Below are positions 19,899 to 25,366 of a stretch of DNA of 25,366 nucleotides, in pieces; position 1 is the stretch's first letter, and each line of letters starts with the position of its first letter. Position numbers and translations under genes: made by a program. The stretch is taken from contig RXOD01004245.1 in assembly GCA_005223375.1 (NCBI GenBank), forward strand, positions 1 to 25,366, written 5' to 3'. Source of the DNA: Amoebophrya sp. AT5.2. Taxonomy: Eukaryota > Sar > Dinophyceae > Syndiniales > Amoebophryaceae. The notes below the pieces were generated by a model. It was given only the letters and a program-made list of their open reading frames with translations. It made no database searches and was not told the DNA's origin.

Positions 19899-22868
19899 AT
19901 GGACGCTGCGCGGCGTTATTCGGTCGGCGGGCGTCCCATCCGGTACAACGACATGCAGGACCGGGTGCACATGCTCCGTCGTTTGGACGCCGAGGAGAAC
20001 TCCCGGGTGGCCCAGCGGTTCAACAAGCTCCGCGTCCGCGGATCCGACGGTGTGCTGCAGTTCCACGGGCGCGAGATGGTTTACGACCAGTGGTTCCAGC
20101 CTGAGTTCCAGCTGGTTGGCGGCCTCATCCCCGCCGGTCCGGCGCCCCTGCGTGCGAACCTGGACATGCACGGCAACGTGACCGAAAAGGAGAGCTTCCG
20201 CGGGTGGATGCAGCACCACATCGCGTGCGAGCACCGGGTGGTCTTTGTGATCCGGCAGGCGCGCCGGCCCTCGCAGTTCTCCGCGGAGGCCTCGCCGCAG
20301 CTGACCGAAGCGCAGGCGGAGCAGGTGGAACTCGCGGGCGGCCTCGACCCGAAGGCGCTGTGCGCGGTGAAGGGCACGACGACGTCGAGCTCGGTGCAGC
20401 CCGCGAAGGAGCAGGACCCGCTCCGCGACCAGCTGGCCGCGCTCCTCGGGCGCGAAGAAATGACGTGGGTGCTGCAGCCGGAGCAGGAGGCGGGGGCGAC
20501 GAGTTGTGGGGACGAAGGTGAAGAAGAAGATGGCGAGAACGCGGCCGTGAAGATGCTGGACGACGAGAGCTACGAGGTGGGCTCGTGCCCGAACCGCAAG
20601 GAGTCGAAGTTCGACGCGAACGACTACTACCAGCAGATGGAACTCGACGGGGAGGGCAGGAACCAAAACACGGTGCGGAACCTTGTAAACCACCCCGAGG
20701 ATTTGGAGAACTGGGACCGGAAGCACCACAAGGGCGTGACGGTGTCGCGGCTGTTCCGGTTTCTGGAGAGCGTCGTGGAGACGAACGTGGCGGAGTATAG
20801 GAAGGTGAACTTTGACCGCCGCCGCGAGATCTACGGCAACTCCACCCGCGCGGAGCGGTTCCGCAAGATGCTGCTGTCGAACTTTTCGTTCTGCCGCCTG
20901 CAGGAGCACAGCAACGAGGTGTTTCCGCGTTTCCTCGAAAACGACAAGCCGGTCAAGTACGACGACAAGATGCCGATCTGCGCGTACAGTTCCACGCCGG
21001 GGCAGCTGGTGCACTACGCCTCCGGCTACTCCAAGGCGCAACTCGAGAATGCGGGCTACTCCGTGCCCGCGAGCCTGAACAAGGTGGACTCGCGGATGTG
21101 CGGGGTGATTCCCCCGGCCAAGGTGCAGATCAACACGTTGTTCAAGCTGGCCGACTCGCAAAAAAGGCAGGTGACGCTGTGCGACGAGCACGAGAAGCTG
21201 CTGGAGCTGAAGCGCGACGGGAAGGTGCCGCACACGAGCGTGTTCCCCGCGAGCCTGCTGCTGGTGGACGTGGTGCACAAAAAGGAGAGCGACCGGAGCC
21301 TGAAGCAATCGTTCCAGGTGCTGGAGAACGACGCGTATGAAGGGACCAGCGATGGTAAGTGGATACCGATACCTGGTAAGCGTAAGTAGAAGTACTGCGT
21401 AATGGGTCGTCCCCGTGGCTGGCGACTGCTGATCAAGGCGCTCGGAACCGCCCGGGTGTGAAACACCCTGGCGGTCGCGCCGGGCGGTTTCAGAGATGCC
21501 CCATTCAATGGCATTGTGGGGGGTCGGGTAGGGGGTGGCGTCGACAAGTGAGACACCGAGACGAGGCACAGGGATGTGCTGGCCGTGGAAAGCCACTGGC
21601 TACAGTGGTGATGAGGCCTGAAAGCAAGGCAAATAGAGTTAAAGAGGCCGCCTAGGGTGGCGATTCGTTGGCTGTCGGCTATACCTATAGGCTGCAGGAG
21701 TGCCTCCAGGCCCGCCGACTGCGAAAAGCCGCTTTTCCTCCTGCTACGGCAGGCCTCTTTTTAGGACCACGCACCAAGAAAGGGCGCCCCGAGGAGCCCC
21801 CCAAAAAAATCACTATACCAGCACTTACCCACTTTTTACCATCGCTGGTCCCGCCATAACGCGGGGTGCAAACTCGTGGACATCGACGCGAAGACCGGCA
21901 CAGTAACGCAGAACATGGAGCTGCCGCCGGAACTGGACGAGCGAATGGTGACCGCGTACACGCAGGAGCAGCACCTCCGGCGCACGCCCACCGACATCAG
22001 CGACAAGTACATGATGCGGTTTCCGCAGGCGGCGCTCCCCGACCTGTTCGCGGGCGGCTCGGCGAGCTTCGACCCGAAGATTCTGGACACGCTGGGGATC
22101 ACCAGCGTGGTCTCCTGCATCCGCTGGGACAAGGCGGGCGAGAAGCTGAAGAAGGAGGACCGCGAGCAGGCGGAGAACAGTTCGTGCAGCTTCAAGCAGC
22201 AGTACGAAACGCTGCAGCCCTTCCTGCAGCGGGAAGCGATGCGGCGGTCGGTGCAGGGGCTGCCGCGGTTCAACTTGAACATCACGCTGGAGGATGAGGC
22301 TACCTACCCGTACGAGCTGTTCAAGATGCAGATCTACCAGGGCCTGCGCTTCCTCTGCCTGGAGATGAAGGGCCTGGCCGCGCACACGATCGCGAAGCGG
22401 CGCAGCGCACGGCTGGCGCAGTCGTTCTTCGGAAGCAAGATGAAGACGCTGATGGACGTATTCGCGCCAGCGGCGAGGCGCGCGCAAGACTGGCAGGACG
22501 CAAAGAACGCCCCGCCGATGCCACTCATGAGCAAGCAAACGATCATCGGGCACGGAGCTGCCGCTAGTACTTCCGCCGCGGTGGACAAAGGAGCGGCGAA
22601 CAACAACAGCGGCGAAAGCTTCATGAACTGGCTGTACGGAGAAGGGGGAGAGCTGCCGGCGAGCGTGATGAAGGACGCCTTCGTCGTCCCGATGGAAGAC
22701 TACGAGATGCAGGCGCCGGCGCCGAAAAAGAAAAAACTAAACCTACCGGAAAAGCTCGAGATCCAAATGAAAATCCTGAACGAGATGAACTACTTCCAGC
22801 TCAGCCGGGACTTCGAGACAGAAATCGTGTCGCCGGAATTCGATCAGCTGCGTGCGGAGGCGGGGTAA
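19899..22868 (+). CDS. Unknown 813-aa protein, two exons split by an introner
   Basis: Exon 1 is 19899-21335 and exon 2 is 21864-22868, joined in phase 0 as ...ENDA/GCKLVDIDAKTG. Both exons have strong G/C third-position bias and are clearly coding. No signal peptide or membrane segment is visible. Notable parts are an ordered N-terminal region (GREMVYDQWFQPEFQLVGG, MQHHIACEHRVVFVIRQ), an acidic linker EGEEEDGEN, a region with NYYQQ-like aromatic patches (DANDYYQQMELDGEG), and a second ordered region in exon 2 (YPYELFKMQIYQGLRFLCLE). The C-terminal segment contains a basic APKKKKLNLPEK, a possible nuclear localisation signal. I do not recognise a family. The intron is wholly accounted for by element E2 and one target-site copy. 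Confidence 0.85.
21331..21335. repeat. Left target-site duplication of E2 (ACGCG)
   Basis: This five-base repeat is identical to 21859-21863 and lies directly outside the left TIR. It is the last coding sequence of exon 1 in the splice model. Confidence 0.8.
21336..21358 (+). repeat. Left terminal inverted repeat of E2
   Basis: These 23 bases match the complement of 21836-21858 with only two adjacent mismatches. The last bases run into GTAAGT at 21355, a donor-like site. Confidence 0.85.
21836..21858 (-). repeat. Right terminal inverted repeat of E2
   Basis: This is the inverted partner of 21336-21358. On the minus strand GGTAAGTG follows at about 21818-21825, so a donor-like motif lies inside both ends. 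Confidence 0.85.
21859..21863. repeat. Right target-site duplication of E2 (ACGCG)
   Basis: This five-base repeat is identical to 21331-21335 and lies directly outside the right TIR. Exon 2 resumes with GGG TGC AAA after it. Confidence 0.8.
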
Positions 22869-23149
22869 TAATTTGCATCTTGTGGCGTTGGCGTACGGTA
22901 CTATAGTTCTATAATCACGTACTTAATTATTAAACCTGCATGAAAACGTAGGTACTCGTCCGTGCTGGTCGAGCATGCTGGAACTGGTACTACCCCTCAC
23001 AACGAACTATCACTGTCACAGTCACTGATGTGGTCGCTCGATCATATAAGTAGCATATAGATGCCTCTCACTGTGGTCACTGTGGTTGATTTTTCCAATG
23101 TGAATCGAACTCATAACTCAATCTCAATCCACCAACCAGCTTCCTTCCT

Positions 23150-24555
23150 ATGCACCCGTCCCCGCCTTCTTTTGATAACGACGTGGACGTGGACAAGGAG
23201 GAGTGGAAGGCGAACACTATCTCTTCGAGAATCGCGAAGGACTTGATCGAGGACGGCATCGACATCCAGGAAAAAAAGCGTCCCGCGGTGCTCGACAGCG
23301 ACCCCAACTACCAGTCTTCCGTTAAGTAGGGTTGAATAAACTCAGCCTCAGGCTGCAGCTGCACAGGTCGTGTTCCTGGTCTGGGCCGACGTCTCCGTCT
23401 CGTAGCCGTAGCGGGAGCGTTGCGCCGCGGTGATTCTGCTGCGCGATGCTCGTTCTCGGTTGTCTGCACCACCTCTGTGGTTGACTCAAGCAAAAATACT
23501 TAGATGAAGAACGCTTCCTCCGTGCGTAAACAAGAGTAAGAGGGCGGTACCAACTGCCTCTGCCAAGTGCATCTTGCTGACGCCCGACGTTCTATGTCCA
23601 CTAGTTAGAAAAATTAAGTTTAGTACTAGTTTTAAAGGCATACTAGAACTAGAAGGCGATAGGGATAGAGTGATTTGTCTGTGACAGTCACGAACACAAG
23701 CATGTGCATGATGGGAGAGGGCGCCGAAGAAAAGAACCAGTTCCGGCAACCTACTAATCTAAGTTAGTACTATACTACAATCGTAGACAGTTCTTAAAGT
23801 TGAACTTTGAAGTACGATCCGGCGGTATCGGACCTGAGTTTTTTCAACCGCCTCCTGCCTCTAAGTTCGAGTGCAACTCCACCGAAGAGTTCTCGCAGGA
23901 TGGTGACATCAATTCGAACTCCGACGAGCATCAGATGAATCAGATCAGCGCGAAGGCCATGAAGGAGTCTTTGGTGAAGAAGGTGGAGCTCGGGAAAAAG
24001 TTCGACGTGATCTCCTTCGACCAGGCGTTCCAGTACCACCAGAAGATCGACGTCTACCGCCAGCAGAGCTTCCGCGTGATCGAGAACAATGGCATGCCGC
24101 GGCTCAGTTTTTACGAACTGTTCGACTTCAACGACGCGGAGCGCCACATGGTCGAACGGTACGCAGACTCCTGCTACCCCAACCACCTGCTGGACGACTG
24201 CGCCAACCTGCTGAAAAGGGAGCTCAGTGAGGTACAAATAGATAAATTACCGCGATACCGTAGAAATTGCTAACGCGTGGTGAACTAGTGATAATCAAAT
24301 TCAAAATGAATGATTCAACCGCGGCAGATTTACGGCGAGCACCACGACGGCAATGATTTGCGGCAGAAGGTTTTGATTCATTGCACGGACGGGCGATGCC
24401 TCTCCTCCTGTCTGATCGTCGCGTACTTGATGTTTGTGTCGGGGGTCGGCTTCGAGGCGGCCTTCTTTTACCTGAAGAAAAACCACCACCGCGCGCACAT
24501 CCGGGACGAGTACATCAAGCACTTGGAACTCATGCGCAAGGAACGCTGCATCTAA
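23150..24555 (+). CDS. Dual-specificity-phosphatase-like protein, probable pseudophosphatase, three exons
   Basis: Proposed exons are 23150-23320, 23791-24231 and 24328-24555 (about 279 aa). The second intron is GT-AG (gtacaa...gcag), phase 0, and secure. The first is less certain: a CAGT repeat at both sides (23312 and 23788) allows a second in-frame joining. Exon 1 is acidic (DNDVDVDKEEW). Exon 2 leads into helices typical of the DSP fold (CYPNHLLDDCANLLKREL). Exon 3 holds VLIHCTDGRCLSSCLIVAYLM, clearly the phosphatase loop region. The consensus is HC followed by five residues and Arg; here H222-C223 is kept, but the Arg position is Leu (L229), with an Arg two positions early. Such loops normally cannot bind phosphate well, so a phospho-binding or scaffold role is likelier than catalysis. 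Confidence 0.75.
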
Positions 24556-25366
24556 AAACTGCGGGCACCACCGAGGCACAGATGATGAGCCGAAGGAAGA
24601 AGACAGATTTAATCAAAGAAACACGAAGGTGGAACACCTGCAGCAGGCAGCTGCAGGAGTGACCCAGGCAACGCAGGCCGCCTTTGCAACTGCAACCAAA
24701 TACTATGTACTTAGCGAGACGCTCAGAACCAGAAGTTTGAGTTTCCGTTATTTCGAGTTAGGCTCTACGTTTATGTTTATATGTTGTGCGTTTCATCAAC
24801 GAACTAAATTTAACCGAAACCAAGAAGCTTGACTTGAAAGTGCTGACGAAGTCTCTCGCAAGGATACCACTCTGCCCGACGGTGCGATCTAAGTGCTGTC
24901 GGCGTGAAAGTGATCTACTTTGCAAGCTTGGCACGCTTACCGATGTTGTACTAGAGGCTCTGCAAGACTCGCATTTGAACTCTGAGGAAAGTCTTAACTA
25001 TGCTCTATCCGAGCGCAGACCTCCACCAGCCTACCTGTATACCATAGGAATCAGCATATGCAGATTTTGCTTCAGTACTGGACGTTCTTCATCTCTTGCC
25101 ACGGCTACTTACACTCGCTAGACATGTTGAGGAAGTAGACACATTCAAATGTAAACAATCAAACCTCTTAGTCTTTCAATTCAAACGCCCGCACCTTCAC
25201 CTCACCTGGGACGAGGTAGTTGTACTACATTCATAGAGCAGGAGCACGAGCATCTCCGTTTATTGTTGTTTGAGTTCTCCTGTAAATTACCGCGCATCTT
25301 TCTGCTTGCACCAACACCACGACGTAGACGCAAAACGCCATACTATACTAGGGGCGGGCGGGAACG
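24556..25366. other. Right-end region without a supported gene
   Basis: After the phosphatase-like gene, 811 bases show no convincing exon. One frame at 24786-25121 is open for about 110 codons but lacks an ATG start and the third-position bias of the other genes. The last ~60 bases become G/C-richer and may approach the next gene. Confidence 0.45.

Larger units (their letters stand above)
21336..21858 (-). mobile_element. Introner element E2 (TIR element forming the intron of the 813-aa gene)
   Basis: This 523-bp element has 23-bp terminal inverted repeats matching at 21 positions. Ends begin TATGAAGGGACC and, on the other strand, TATGGCGGGACC, both continuing to GCGATGGTAA. It is flanked by perfect ACGCG direct repeats. 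Splicing out the element with one ACGCG gives GAC GCG GGG TGC AAA, in frame. Read on the minus strand it aligns with E1 in several blocks: the ends, a TTTTGGGGGG block after GGTATA, a CGCCACCC block, CACAATG...GGGC.TCTCTGA, CGGGCGG and AGTACTTCTA. It also carries a 10-bp inverted repeat (21446-21455 with 21480-21489). No transposase ORF is present. Confidence 0.87.

Noticed and set aside
19854..21596. A 580-codon open frame on the minus strand
   Set aside because: It is antisense to the 813-aa gene; its His/Leu/Arg-rich composition is what G/C third-position bias produces on the opposite strand, and it runs through the introner.
24786..25121. An open frame of about 110 codons near the right end
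   Set aside because: No ATG start, A/T-rich third positions and no recognisable motif.

Overview
The window looks like nuclear DNA of an intron-rich protist. Every recognisable gene is eukaryotic (ER chaperone Grp170/HYOU1, inositol-pentakisphosphate 2-kinase, heparanase-like glycosidase, dual-specificity-phosphatase fold) and most are split by introns. All genes supported here lie on the + strand, and two introns are complete transposon-like elements with terminal inverted repeats (TIRs) and target-site duplications (TSDs). Unidirectional genes, odd splice donors and introner-type introns together suggest a dinoflagellate-lineage alveolate, perhaps a syndinian such as Amoebophrya. That placement is inference; no rRNA or spliced-leader sequence confirms it.

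Layout, left to right, all +: (1) 1-72, tail of an upstream gene. (2) 163-2541, a three-exon secreted or type I membrane protein with a Cys-rich ectodomain. (3) 3273-8929, a ten-exon Grp170/HYOU1-like ER chaperone of 1137 aa; its intron 2 is a 536-bp TIR element. (4) 10149-11684, an intronless histidine-phosphatase (phosphoglycerate-mutase-like) protein. (5) 12352-14637, an intronless GH79 heparanase-like protein. (6) 15446-17829, a two-exon inositol-pentakisphosphate 2-kinase followed by a perfect 19-bp hairpin. (7) 18680-19633, a Lys/Ala-rich protein of unknown function. (8) 19899-22868, an 813-aa unknown protein split by a second copy of the same TIR element in the opposite orientation. (9) 23150-24555, a three-exon dual-specificity-phosphatase-like protein with a disrupted active-site loop. 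The rest is intergenic with no gene I can support.

The most interesting feature is the pair of introner elements. Both are about 525-535 bp, have TIRs beginning T(A/G)TG..GGGACC, are flanked by 5-bp direct repeats, and share internal sequence although they sit in opposite orientations relative to transcription. In both host genes, removing the element plus one repeat copy restores an open, sensible reading frame. No conventional GT-AG pair at the element ends does this without adding extra residues. The remaining introns are GT-AG, but their donors are unusual (often GTAC, never G at +5), and four of them carry AGGT at both junctions, as expected if AGGT target duplication supplied the splice sites.

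The genes do not form an obvious pathway. Several are secretory (signal-peptide protein, ER chaperone, heparanase-like enzyme), and two concern phosphate chemistry (histidine phosphatase, IP5 2-kinase).
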